NCBI RefSeq assembly: GCF_000003815.2
Contig: NC_049991.1
Location: 16,724,776 to 16,788,775, forward strand
Source of the DNA: Branchiostoma floridae
Lineage: Eukaryota; Chordata; Leptocardii; Amphioxiformes; Branchiostomatidae
Direction of reading: 5' to 3'
DNA length: 64,000 nucleotides
Of this stretch, positions 1-11,369 are shown piece after piece; the stretch's first letter is position 1; each line of letters begins with the position of its first letter. The notes beneath the pieces were generated by a model that had not been told where the DNA came from, searched no databases, and saw only the letters and a program-made list of their open reading frames with translations. The position numbers were made by a program, and so were the translations under genes.

Positions 1-13
1 CTTCGGTAGCCAT
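1..13 (-). CDS. Possible first coding exon, cut by the left edge
   Basis: On the minus strand an ATG lies in a strong Kozak context (GTGCCATGG) and opens a frame reading M-A-T-E before the window ends. Upstream on the same strand is a possible 5' UTR acceptor (GGCTGCAG, exon side ending near 65) and, further up, a CpG-rich stretch with two CCAAT boxes. Four residues are too few to name a product. This could be a real gene start running left or a chance ATG. The only support is the Kozak context plus promoter-like sequence, so confidence is low. Confidence 0.3.
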
Positions 14-198
14 GGCACAACTCGCAGATAAGCCAAGAATAAACACCTCCCTTTTACACTGCAGCCTTGTCAGTGGAATCAGTTCAGAACAGCTACAAAA
101 CAGGTGAATACAGACATTATCTATTAGCATAGGAAGACATCACAAGCTTAGCTACACATGTATATGTATGTCAGCACAAAGTTGTACACCTTTCCTAC

Positions 199-360
199 CT
201 TCTACAGTGTTGTGGAGACTTCATTCGCTGTTGGCAGTGCTTAATCACAACCTTCCACTCGCCAATCTTTCAGAGCGTCCGAGCAAAACAAACACTGCCG
301 CGGCAGACTGAGCGTGTGTAACAACCTCGCACCAATCAGAACAAGTCTACGTCGGCCACG
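199..360 (-). promoter_or_regulatory. Promoter-like segment and possible 5' UTR exon
   Basis: Relatively CpG-rich sequence carries CGCCAATC near 259 and CACCAATCAG near 331 (CCAAT motifs). On the minus strand a candidate donor (GAAG|GTAGGAAAG) falls at 198/199. Together with the ATG at 13..11 this could be the promoter and non-coding first exon of a minus-strand gene. It is an inference from motifs only. Confidence 0.25.
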
Positions 361-435
361 ACTTAATCCCTTTCTGCCTTGATGCTAAATAAGATCAACT
401 CAAGGCTCAGCACACACACCAAGCTGTGGCGAACT

Positions 436-715
436 TCTTTCAACACATCAACATTCATGGCCAAGTCCCACTCTTGTATGGAAAACAATAGGGCTATTCT
501 CAATAAAAATGCAGTCTTTCAAGCTTTGGTGGCAATAAGACAGAATACCAGGATTCAAAGGCATAAATCTGATAGTCTTTCAACGCATAATATTCACGGC
601 CAAGTCCCACTCTCATCCAGAAAACAATGCCGCTATTCTCAATAAAAATGTGGTCTTTCAAGCTTTGGTGGCAAGGAGAATGCCAGGATTCAAAGCAAAA
701 ATCTGAAGAATCTAT
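436..715. repeat. Two-copy tandem duplication, period about 140 bp
   Basis: Unit 1 (about 436-575) and unit 2 (about 576-715) share long near-identical blocks, for example GGCCAAGTCCCACTC and CTTTCAAGCTTTGGTGGCAA. The copies differ by scattered substitutions and small indels, so the duplication is not very recent. A short open frame across it is not convincing as a gene. Confidence 0.8.
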
Positions 716-2531
716 AATGAGAACTCCACCTCAGTAAGGTATTGAGTAATTGGAGTGTGGTTTGCTGTTCTTTTGACTGTTGTCACGTGTTGTGGTTATA
801 CATCTAATGCTACACACTTATTGACTTACGTTAGATGCCTCAACACCAGAATGTAGTATTTTGGACGAGTTACATACTTGGATACTTCCTTAGTCCATCA
901 GCTGTCATACACACACATAAATTACGTACGTTGTAAAATACATCATGGTGAGACTTTTTGGCTGTACCCTGTACCCACTTTTCAATATCAGTCAGATTTG
1001 CTTCGCAAAGTCTTCCACCCCCATACACAACTTTTGGCACAGCCCATACAAACAAAACATGGACTAAACCAATACCAAACAGGAGAGGGACGGCGATGTG
1101 TTGACAGATGATCAAGTTGACTCCCCAACAGACACCCCTGGGATTGTTTGTCTTGGTATTTACCTGGCAAATCAAGGTGTGAAATTCAGCTTGCTGAGAA
1201 GGTGTCTATAAACAATGACACACTCTTCAATCAAGACAAGAATGACACATTTTTAGGATATTTCCAAACTACCAGAAAGCAAAATATTACTGTACTTAAC
1301 ATATGGAACAAATTGACCTCTTATAATATATTATTTTGCAATTCAGATTATTTCCTGACATCATATTGAAGGTCTGATTGGATATACTAACAACACTTTG
1401 CTGTGCAGCAAGTTTTGTTTGGCAGTCACCAAATCATGTAGGCTACCTGATATGGTTATCTTCAGTACCTTTACATATGCTCAACTTTAGCACAATATCA
1501 CCAATGCCAAGAAACCTGACCTACATGTACTGTACCACTAAAACCTGGCACATCTGTAATTTCTCAAACCTGGCATGTGGAATCACACACAGCATGCTTC
1601 ACATGGGCAGGGGGGCTTTAAACAATTACAGGAACAATTAGGGAGCAATGAATCATTCAGACTGGACAGTTCTGGTGGACAGGCCTGGTGAACAGTAGAT
1701 ATAACATGGAGATGCAAAATGCCACATACCTTTACCACAAGATTGCTCAAGATGGTAGGTGACTGCTGTGTGTTGTGCTACCAGTTTGTACTATTACTGT
1801 ATCAGAGTAGCGTGGGTCTGATTTGCCTTAGGGAATTGGGCTGGACCACTGCAAATAAGGGGAGGGGACTATGCCAAATGTAGAGATAAGTCTGTTCATT
1901 GAGCACTTATGGGGAAAAAAATATATGATGTGTTATTGTTTTATATAAATAATGATAGAAATATAAATTTTTCAAGCATGTCCTTGTGTAAAAACATCTT
2001 CCCTCCATTTATTGAAAATGGTTTGTCCTTTTTCTATGTCAGCTGATATTAGTACACAGTTGATAGAAGCCTCTTTAAAGCTGGGAATAGCTGAAGACCG
2101 TAGTGAAGAGGCCAGAAGAGGCCTGACCACAATAGAGACCCGGGTTTCTGTGGCATCGGTGAAGAAAAGGTATCAACTCCCGGGTCAGACCACAACAATG
2201 GCCGGTGTCAAGCCCCTGCCAGACTGTCTACTGTGGGATAAGTACCTGTGACATGTCGAGCTGGGACCTGGGACATGAGAACTGTGGTTTGTGGGCCTTT
2301 TAGCCTGGTTACCAAACCCCAGCCCGGTCTCAAGTATCTATCGTGCAAGATATTTTTGAGGTTGGGGTATGGTATCCAGGCTATGGGCCTTTAGACTAGG
2401 CAGACTTCAGTGGACTGCATTGCTTCCTTGTGAAGGTTTGACAGCATGTACACATGGATGTTGCCTCTGGGGGAAGGCATGGGAGGTACAAAAAAAACTG
2501 TAAGCCCAAAATATGGCCATCTTGCTTACTG
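716..2531. other. Non-coding stretch
   Basis: I see no supported gene here. A minus-strand frame ending at 870 encodes a hydrophobic segment, but it lacks a good splice acceptor and was rejected. The sequence is AT-rich with no strong repeat structure. Confidence 0.5.
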
Positions 2532-2663
2532 TCCAAGCAGAGGTTTGTTATAAAGTAAGTAAGCCGCGAAACATAAAGAAAACGTTTACTTACAAAATAG
2601 AAAGCCTGATAACAAAAGCCTAAAAAACGTCCGAAAACAGCCGGAGCCTAACCTCTGCTTGGA
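2532..2663. mobile_element. Small inverted-repeat transposon (MITE), 132 bp
   Basis: The ends are exact inverted repeats TCCAAGCAGAGGTT and AACCTCTGCTTGGA. There is no coding capacity. A related element with the same left end lies at 18774-18901, showing a dispersed family. I could not define a clean target duplication. Confidence 0.75.
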
Positions 2664-3462
2664 GAGTACATCTTGCTATGATAACAGGATAAAAAGTTTT
2701 CACCACAATTTACAGTGCATTAAAAAATATCTTGTCTACACTTTGCCAAAAAGAGGCAAGAAGTCCAAACCCCCACCAGGCATGCAGATTATGACAGAGA
2801 TTGATTGATTTCTAAAAGGAATTGTCCTTTTCAATTTCATACCCCAGGATTCCTGGCTAATTCGTGTACATATGGAAATGCAAGATAAACCTGCACAGCT
2901 TTTGTGTGACTTCTGAATTGATTTCAACACAGGCACAAAACCCACAGGAATGCTTTGTCATCCATCAGCATTTAACTTGAGTAATAACAAGTTAGATTTG
3001 CCTTCATTATTTGTTCGTCATTTCCCTGTTACAACTACACAGTCAGTTCTAATATTGGTAAACAGTCTAAAGTAAAAAACAAACACTATTTTAAGGTAGT
3101 GATACATCCTTGCATCTCGTGAGAGGTAATGCAATGCTTAACTTGGTCTGAACCCTAGTGACCATTCCATTACTAGCTGACTACAGTACAGTACATGTAC
3201 AAAACATGTATCAACACATCCCTGACATACAACAGGCTCCAGCCAGGAAAACATGGCCCTGCCTAGGAATCCACCCTGATTCCATGTCACCTTATCATCA
3301 AGATTTATCAGGTGTTTATAGTCTTTACCATACCACAGTGTTTTCCTAATCCTCCTGTTACCCTGTGGCCCAAGGCTATAGTATATAGAACCAGTAAATA
3401 AATATTTTCTACCTTCTGACAGTTTAGCCCTCCTCTCTTCTTGGGTTGATGTGGGTAGTTAG
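2664..3462. other. Non-coding stretch
   Basis: Nothing is supported except a perfect TACATGTA palindrome at 3192. The short open frames show no family resemblance. Confidence 0.5.
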
Positions 3463-3648
3463 TCATCTCCAAGCAGATCCTACGTAGCATAACTTTCAAA
3501 AGAATAAGTATCCAAGCTGCCAGAGGAGTGTAATCGGCCTAGGAGTGTGTTGCCTGTTGGCAAATGTACACCTCAGGCTCTTGGCTGACTACACTCCTTG
3601 GCCAGTTTAGCACTATCTTATGCCATCGTAGGATCTGCTTGGAGATTA
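3463..3648. mobile_element. MITE (CTCCAAGCAGAT family) with target duplication
   Basis: The termini are inverted repeats of about 22 bp (CATCTCCAAGCAGATCC at the left, GGATCTGCTTGGAGAT at the right), flanked by the direct repeat GGTAGTTAG at 3454-3462 and 3649-3657. An 8-9 bp target duplication fits hAT-type insertion. Relatives lie at 19411-19583, 48948-49110 and 60565-60742, and a disrupted one at 18650-18972. Confidence 0.85.
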
Positions 3649-3908
3649 GGTAGTTAGGGCAAACTGACATTTGCTAACTAAATCCACAGAAACCTTCATC
3701 TTTTATTAAGTTTATACGGTGAAAAAAGATATGTGCTATTTTTATCAAACAAACCACTGTTTCAGTTGAATTATACATACGTTTATGTCATACATGGGCC
3801 GCAATAACGTTTCATACAGGTGTTCCTGACCAGGTGATAAAAAGTCGTACCACACACAGGCTTCAAAGTTTTATCACACAGGCTTCCATCGAATATTTTG
3901 AACATACT

Positions 3909-4653
3909 GACCCCATTCACACTCAGAAAAACGATTCGGATAAAACATTTATCCGAATAAAAAAAATTCTATCCGATCCAAAATTGCGTTCACACTCGTC
4001 TCCGGCAATCCGATTAGTGCGCCCTCAGTCTTATCCGAATGAAACATTATGTTGAGGTCAAAGGGTAGCGTCATTTCTTACAGCTCAAAATGGCGGGAAT
4101 CCACCAACTCATGAACTTTTGATGCTGTTGTTCCTCTGGAGAATGTTCTGTAGTCGTAGAAGGGAACGCAATCGACGATCTTTGATCGCGAGAGGGTTTC
4201 ACCGACAAAGTCTTCTGCATATTGGGCTAGCTGTAGTACAGCTCAGATGTACGCCACCAGAGAGGCAGACAGAACGATCTGGGAGCGGGAGCGAAGCCAT
4301 GATTGGTGGAACAACATTGTGCTTTGAACATTTTCAGACTCGGACTGGCAGAAAAACTTCTAATCTAAATGAGCAAACTCACCTCTGATAAGTTGCATCC
4401 TATCCACTTAAAGTGAATCCTATCCACTTGCGCGTTCATACTGCCGAATCGTACGAATCGAGACTCCCCGCGGCGCAGTTTTATCCACTTCCCGGAGTTC
4501 TATCTACCTCCCCGAGGTGGATCGCGAGGGATTCGAATCGATGAAATCCAAGTGATTTGGGAGCGTTCATACTGCTAAGTTTTATTCGGATCGGGTAGTT
4601 TTATTCGGATAACATGTTTTATTCGAATCGTTTTTCTGAGTGTGAATGGGGTC
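3909..4653. mobile_element. Non-autonomous PIF/Harbinger-type element, 745 bp
   Basis: The termini are inverted repeats beginning GACCCCATTCACACTCAG and ending with the complement, flanked by the trinucleotide ACT at 3906-3908 and 4654-4656. A 3-bp target duplication is typical of PIF/Harbinger elements. Subterminal copies of GCGTTCACACT or GCGTTCATACT and of ATCCGAAT-like motifs occur on both sides. The interior carries a decayed transposase fragment (separate entry), so the element descends from an autonomous Harbinger and cannot move by itself. Confidence 0.8.
4283..4369 (+). pseudogene. Harbinger transposase N-terminal remnant
   Basis: Read from 4283 the frame gives ERERSHDWWNNIVL, a stop, then TFSDSDWQKNF and another stop. 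The spacing of the Arg/Glu-rich start, the WW pair, the hydrophobic IVL, the [ST]F-[ST]-D-x-[DE]-W block and the final NF matches the start of PIF/Harbinger DDE transposases as I know them. The TGA at 4325 and TAA at 4361 break it, and the catalytic domain is absent. The match rests on motif recall; a protein search against Harbinger transposases would settle it. Confidence 0.65.
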
Positions 4654-7048
4654 ACTGTGTGCATTCAGTGAGTTAGGTGAGGACAACACACAACCCAGGG
4701 TACAGCAGACAGCAGGGTGTTCAGTTTCACCTCCTGGAGAATTCAAACCAAACAACTGCCCTGTGTTGTGTCCAGAATTTACACCCCCACCTGAACTGGC
4801 TCCCTCAAACATAAATAAACACAGTAACAGTCTTTTACACGAACCTGCAGCAATTAGTAATTCACTTCAAAATAATTTCCAAGCAAACGGAGAACTTGGG
4901 CGGGCTTTTCTTAAGCGCATTTGGAGGTGTTTTCGACGTTTTCTTGAGGTATGTACCTCTGTAGAAGTAAACCTCAAGAAAACAAATAAAATACCTCCAG
5001 AAAACAGTAAAGTAACACCAACAAATATGCCCAAAACAAGCCTGACACTATATCTTCTTGATACATGTATAAATTTCAGAGCTAGTGGAGTTGGATAACT
5101 CTATCTTCAGAAGTATTTAACATACTTGCTTGACTGTCCTCACTTCCAGATCCCCCAGCCTCTGTATTGTAGCAGTCACAAGAGTGTTAAAAGCTCTGTA
5201 ATTGAAAACAAGCAGGCAGAAAGGGCAGCACAGCCAACATTATTTGTTAGCTATCAGCTTTCCCAGGAGAAGCTGTCCACTTTGCTGCAGTCCCTTTTGT
5301 GTGGGGATGAAAACGGATGCTGATCACCAAAGCAATGGCCTGGGATTACAAACTATGTGCTGAGTGGGAAGAGGGAAATATTTATTCTGTTTGATGGCTC
5401 TATAAGGAAGCAATTAATCTACTGGACTTGCTTTATAGTTGGGACAGGATAGTTTTGGCAGCATGTTTCAAAGGTTGACAGAGAAACAGTGAAAGGTTTG
5501 TGTTCTGTGGTATAGAATAAAAAAGAGTGTTACCGGTGGTGTTAAGTTTGCAGATGAAACTGCCATGCAGGGAAATGTTCGTAGAGGGTTCAAGTTTTCT
5601 TCGAAGAGGTTAAAAATAAAATCACTGTGAACATTTCCCGTTTTGCAGTAGTGGCACGGTGGGGGGTCGGACTGGACATATAGTACCCGCGCCTGGCGGC
5701 AAAGTGACAGGCCCTTTTGGTGACCGCTCTACATGGTCAACAGCCCATGACCCGGACGTGATGACAGGGCAGGGACCTGTCACATGGGCACAAAGGGAAC
5801 GAGTTGCTCTCCTCAAGGCTTAACAATCGGGGAATCTTTCAAGAATTTTATGCACAATCCGTCCTATCAAACTTTCAATCACTTTTTCTGATCCAGTTAA
5901 CGGTACAAAAAAACACTGCAGTTACCTATTTTTGTCCATGTTTCAGGGTCCAAGAAGACAAACCTAATTCTTTTGATTTGGCGAGCTTTTATTTTTATAA
6001 CAGAAACTTTGAGAAGGCAGGAAGCAATAACAAGTTTGTACAAACCTATGTTATTTTCTATTTTTTTAGTTCATTTATGTTGGTATTTATTTTTATAACA
6101 GGAAGCAGGAAGCAATAACAAACCTGACAAATGGTGTGACACAGGATGTAGAGGACAGACTTGATGACCTTAAGAAGTTTAAAAAGTTCACAAGACTGAT
6201 TCACTTCCTTCCTCCAGGGTTCTAACTCCCAATCTCTTCCTTCCTTACTGAAAGGAAGTCCCTCTGTGTTCCCAGAAATAGGAAGTGCCCACTTACAAGA
6301 AAACAGCATAATTGTCCGATATTTTCCACAAACTGTGTCATTAGTCAGGAGGTAATGGTGGGTGCTGTCAGCCACTGGGGGAAACCCATCATCAAAGAGA
6401 TTAATGACACTCCCCCCTGAGAGGGGGATGCATTAACTGTGAGTCAGGGGGAGGGTAAGAGGTAAAGCAGCCAAGATCAAGATTGAGACCAACCAAGACT
6501 TTTTTCGGTTGTTTAAAACTGTAATGTAATAGGGTTTCTATACCTAATAAGTGCAATGATACCTGTCACAGGTTGTTTTCAATCAATACCAGGTCTACTC
6601 TTCTCGATAAGTGGATTCTTTTCCAATTAACTTGAGTTAAGGAGGCTATGACACCAATAACATTTATCTGCACTATTCTTCAGACTTACACTTTCTCATC
6701 TATAATTGCTGATGTCATCGTGATGTCTTGACAAACATTTCAAATGAGCAAAGGTTTCATTTTAAATCAATTTGACAAATTTCAGTCGTAATTACAGAGT
6801 AAAGAGACTACGTAAGTTACACAATGTATTTGGGCGTTAAAAGAACAGGGAATAAAAAGGAAAGAAACTGACCGTTTAACCTTGAAGAAAAACGTCAGAA
6901 CTAAGACATAAGCAATACGGAATGTTCGGAGGTAACAAAGGCCTGCATTTGCCATACCAGGAACATTCCAGACATGCCTTCCACGGTGAAGAACATGGTT
7001 CCAACAGGCGGTCGGCTGGAACACAGGGCCAGACTGACCCTGAGGATA
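4654..7048. other. Non-coding stretch with one small hairpin
   Basis: An imperfect inverted repeat lies at 4923-4998 (GGAGGTGTTTTC...TTGAGGT against ACCTCAAG...ATACCTCC). A 150-codon open frame (4646-5098) starts in the Harbinger terminus and runs through this hairpin, so it is not taken as a gene. No exon is supported in the remainder. Confidence 0.5.
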
Positions 7049-7256
7049 CTGTAAATGCAGAAATGTTCGCGGTGGATTAATGTTCGCGGTTTTGGCGGTG
7101 ACCACTTTACCGCAAACTTAAAACCTCCGCGAACATTTTTCTATTATGGTATTAGACTGCAGTCTATGGTGTTACCGCAAACTTAAATCCACCGCGAAAA
7201 GTCCCTTTTCCTGATACCGCAAAATTAAATCCCTGCAAACTTAAATGCATTTACAG
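7049..7256. mobile_element. TA-inserting MITE copy 1, 208 bp
   Basis: The ends are inverted repeats CTGTAAATGCA and TGCATTTACAG flanked by TA on both sides (7047-7048, 7257-7258). The interior is built of repeated CCGCGAACTTAAA / TTCGCGGT blocks and folds back on itself. A second copy of the same length lies at 62092-62299. The TA target and short TIR suggest mobilisation by a Tc1/mariner-type transposase; that part is inference. Confidence 0.85.
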
Positions 7257-10200
7257 TAGTTCATTACGAACCACACAAGCAGAGACCGGCCATGTGAAAC
7301 TGATGAGTCCAAGTCGGCAGGTACCAAAGCCTTCCTCGCTCAAGCGCTCACAAGTAAACATTTACAGAGAAGATCACAGTAACTTGTACTCTCCCCTCCA
7401 CTAAGCCATGATGTTGACAAGCAACAAGAGGCACAAGAAATTACACCCTGAGTATGTCTAGTGTTACAGTAGTCCTTCCCCCATGCAGCTGTGTTTAGAG
7501 GACTAGTTCCTGACTGGAAGTGTTCCTGACCACAAGATTTCCTCTAACAGCTACAGGTCAATCAAAATGGGAAGTGAAACTTTACCTTAGATTCTACGTT
7601 GAGATAACATACCATGCATATGAATCCACACTTGTACAGTATTGGCAGAAGATGTTGTTACTTGTTACATGATTTACTTAACGTTACCTATATAAATAAC
7701 TTCTAAACTAAACAGAAAAAACAAGTATCCATGGCAACTCCTATGACGTCAAAACTACACCTACAAAAAAAACAAATATTTCTTGATGATGTATAATGAT
7801 TTGTTTTAAATACATGTAGCTGGTTTGACTATGATAGGAAATGCTTGCTGGCAATGTTGGATAACTTGAACTTACTATTTGGACACTGTATGTGTGTCAC
7901 AAGCATACCGTGACTGTTTGAAGTCGACAGCATTTGGAAGTGAATACATTGATTAGAAACATAGGAAATATAGGACTGAGCAAATTACTAAACATTGATA
8001 AAGATGTCTAAATTATGCTTGTAAGAAATATAAAGACACTTTCAAAATAATAAATCAAGGAAAATGATAAAATATGACGACTTGGACTGTCTTGGAGTGT
8101 CAGTTACAAAAAAAAAAAAAAACTTTTTTCACCAAGACCTGAATAAAATGTTCCCACGAATCATTCTTTAAAAAGCAGCATTCCTCAAGGTGATACAAAA
8201 AACGTCGCTTTGGTCAGAAATACTACTACCCACAAAACACTTATGCATAATTCATTCCGCAGTACTTAGGCAATAAACTAAAACAATCGGTCCGATCTGT
8301 TTGAGAACAAAGACAAGACGGGCACATCAAATGGAACCATTTCAACATGAAGCCACACAAATGCAAAACGTTTTCAGGTTCCAGCCTCTTGAGCTTGGGT
8401 TCCGCCTTTGTGTCCTGCCCTCTTGATTGTTACCAAAACTTTTCGAGGCAACTTTTCCCACACTCCTGAAGCATGGTCGACAACAGCTGGGAAACGGAGA
8501 TGCTAGTTTTTGGGAATTTGAAACTAAAAACAGCGAACTAACGCTTACCTCGGAGTTTCTACTCCGGGATTTCGGTCCAGATTCTTGGCTGTTTCTTCGC
8601 GTGGTCTGTCCACACAGCGGACTGTGCTGTAGAAGATTTGGTGTGGAATTCTGGAGGGAAGAAGGGGAGAGAGAAAACACACACACCGCCGCTGCACCAA
8701 CGGAGGATCAAATCACAACACACTCATTCATGCCAGCATGCCTGGTCTCACCCCTGGGGCGGGTCAAGTGGGGTCACCAGGCATGCGCTCTGGGAAATAC
8801 AGGGGCGACCCCACAAGAAAAACAACTTCAGATTTGCAAGAAATCATTCTAATACAGTCATATTGAATAGATAGATAGAAATGATGCGCTAATAATGGCA
8901 TGCATTCAGTATGATTATGCCTTGAATATTGTCGTTGTTAACGTACGATCTTTTACCTTTTCTAATTTGACGCTTGACCACCCCTAAAAAGTTTCATATT
9001 CCCCAGAGTGGTATCTCCCGGCGCGTAAAACAAAACCCACAACAAACTTTTTGAATGCAAGGAAAACGGGATGTAACGTTCCTTTTCATTTAATAGATGG
9101 AGACCGGATTGATTTGCCAGAAAAAAAAGTTTTAGTTCGAAGTATTTGATCTCCAAGGCAAACTGTGTCCTGTTTGGCCGATTTCTACAAGTTGTTTTTT
9201 CAAGGGAAGTTTGGTAGAAACAAGGAGCTTTTATCATAAAAGCTCCTTGGTAGAAACTATAGTACTAAGGATGGAGTGAGCAAAAAAATCAGCCTTTCTA
9301 TAAGTTATACATGAGTTCAATGATAATTGCAACGCTGCCGAGTGTCTTAAAAACGTAAGACGGAGATAGTTCTTGTGGCGTCCTAATATATTTTAACCAA
9401 ACATGAGTCAAAGTAGTATTTTCCAGCAACCAAAGAGCTAAAATGTAGTGAACAAAACATAAAGAAGTTCCCTTCCACTAAAATAGGGACTGATGTTTTC
9501 CGTACCTCTATTCGTAAATGTACTGCATTTATCCTCTTCACTTTATACCCATTTAGCGTGGTTCATAAGGTTTCATATTTCGTTTAACGGTGTGCATTCC
9601 TGCCCTTGCCCTGCTTTGAGTTTGAGTATAGAACCAGCCCGCGTCAAAAGCGCCCTCTAGCGGTGTGGGCGAGGTTAAGGCAAGCCTTGACACCAAACTG
9701 GCCTGAAGAGATTTTTGAGGTCAGGTCGGGTTGGCTTCCGTCCAATATTGTCACCAAAATACGGCGTGCACACTCGCTGATACCCTAAACACATGCTTGA
9801 CGTCAGCGTCGGTGAAGCAACTCGCCTGTGTGTTGACTGTGATTGAATCCATGCAGCTTCAATGTTACTCTCACGTTTACGTTTCAAGTTCATGACTTAC
9901 GCGCACGATTATCACTATATGACCTATAACGGGACACTGATAACACTGTAGTTGTCAAAAGTGTCCATATCAGCAGAATGACGTTTGAACAGATTTGCAA
10001 AACGCATCGATAATGCGCTAGCTGGGGCTATTACTAAGTTATATATCGCCTGAGTCCAACCTTGTTAGCTTTGGTTCTCTCCCAACGATCGCTAATGCTC
10101 TCAACGGAAGCGACAAGAAGTAAAAGAGAAAAAAAACTTGCCTAAAAGTCTGAAAACATATGCAACCTGTTTCTCGTCATACCTTATACATCGGTTTTGG

Positions 10201-11169
10201 GTAGCTATAATTATTATCCATCAGTGTTTTGGATTTGTCTCGTAACCACAAATATCGATCGCACTTATCAATCGGCCCTTTTAGAAGTTAAACTGTTACT
10301 TACACAAGGGAAAACTCAACGGTTCATGAAAATATAAAGCGATCTGCGATCCAATTGATTTGCCACAGAAAAAAAAAACGGAATTATATCACAAAGGACG
10401 AATCAGAAATCTGATCATAATCACAAATGGTTCCAACTTGTGTTGATTTGTGGCGACAGGCAACAAGGCAAACAAGGGCAAATCAATTACCAAACATTGA
10501 AAATAGAACAATCGAAAGCAGCTGTTTACATTAGACACAGAACTGTAACAGTCTGCGTAAATGCGGTATCCGCTTATGGTAACATGTTTACTTTTTCACA
10601 CGCAATTCCCAAGCTCTACATGTCAGCATGGTGTACGTAGAATGTCAAACGCGTTACTTTAAGGAGTATTGGTGAGTTCTAATAAAAACTTGCCCCTTTC
10701 ACATTTGTTGAAGGCAAGTAGAAGTCCCAGTATTTCATTCATGTTCGCAGCTCCAGCAATCTACGTCAAGAACGCCGTAACAGATTGTGAAAGGACGTTT
10801 TGATTTAACGTATTTTAATTAGGTCCCAGTGGACAATTGAACTGCGTCGTAATTATTTTGATAGATAAAAAAGATAATGTTTATGCTACTAAAACTATTG
10901 ATGATGACACTAAAATACACAGCATTTCCGTGTTCTTGTTGCTACGTGCAGAAAGTTTTATCAGGAATGTTCCGTGCAAAAAGGTTTGATTAGGAATCAC
11001 GGATTCTCAATCCTAAAAGCAAAAACATGCGCGATATCATTTTGTCTCCGCTTGCAATTGGGGACGTCTATTTTTAGAGGGAACGCCCGGTGGCATCTGA
11101 GACCAGGCGTCTGGTCTACCGGCACTGATGATTTACAAATCACTGTGACGCGATGTTTAGGGGGAAAAG
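7257..11169. other. Non-coding stretch with small palindromes
   Basis: No supported exon. It contains an 11-bp-arm inverted repeat at 8736-8786 (GCATGCCTGGT / ACCAGGCATGC), a near-perfect 29-bp palindrome at 9221-9249, and perfect CRE palindromes (TGACGTCA) at 7744 and 9798. A 141-codon plus-strand frame at 8427-8852 has no recognisable domain. Confidence 0.5.
9211..9257. repeat. 29-bp palindrome flanked by 11-bp direct repeats
   Basis: The direct repeat TTGGTAGAAAC occurs at 9211-9221 and 9247-9257. Between and partly overlapping lies CAAGGAGCTTTTAT-C-ATAAAAGCTCCTTG, an almost uninterrupted palindrome that could extrude as a cruciform. No gene is nearby. Confidence 0.8.
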
Positions 11170-11369
11170 TAGTCTCTACCAGACTCCGTAGGTCGCTGGG
11201 AAACCCGTAAAAATGGAACAAATAGATGAATAAGCGGCCAGAGAAGTACAGCCGGCTAGGGAACAGCGCGCGAGCCGGCTATACTCTTACCGACTTATTC
11301 CTCTATTATTCCTCTATTTGTTCAATTTCTGCGGTTTTTCCAGCGACCTATGGAGTCTGGTAGAGACTA
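11170..11369. mobile_element. MITE with long inverted repeats, 200 bp
   Basis: The left arm starts TAGTCTCTACCAGACTCC and the right arm ends with its complement. Similarity continues inward for about 70 bp on each side (GTCGCTGG, ACAAATAGA...AATAAG). The centre has the short inverted pair AGCCGGCTA. There is no coding capacity and no clear target duplication. Confidence 0.8.

Noticed and set aside
870..1175. Minus-strand frame with a hydrophobic segment (IAVPLLFGIGLVHVLFVWAVP) that could be a membrane-protein exon
   Set aside because: The possible acceptor CAATCCCAG has no pyrimidine tract, no family is recognisable, and no joining exon could be found.
4646..5098. 150-codon plus-strand open frame
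   Set aside because: It starts in the Harbinger terminus and crosses an inverted repeat at 4923-4998; there is no domain and no splice or promoter context.
8427..8852. 141-codon plus-strand frame and an overlapping 114-codon minus-strand frame, with a minus-strand donor GAG|GTAAGCG at 8549
   Set aside because: Both frames lack recognisable features. The donor could end a 5' UTR exon, but nothing places it in a gene.
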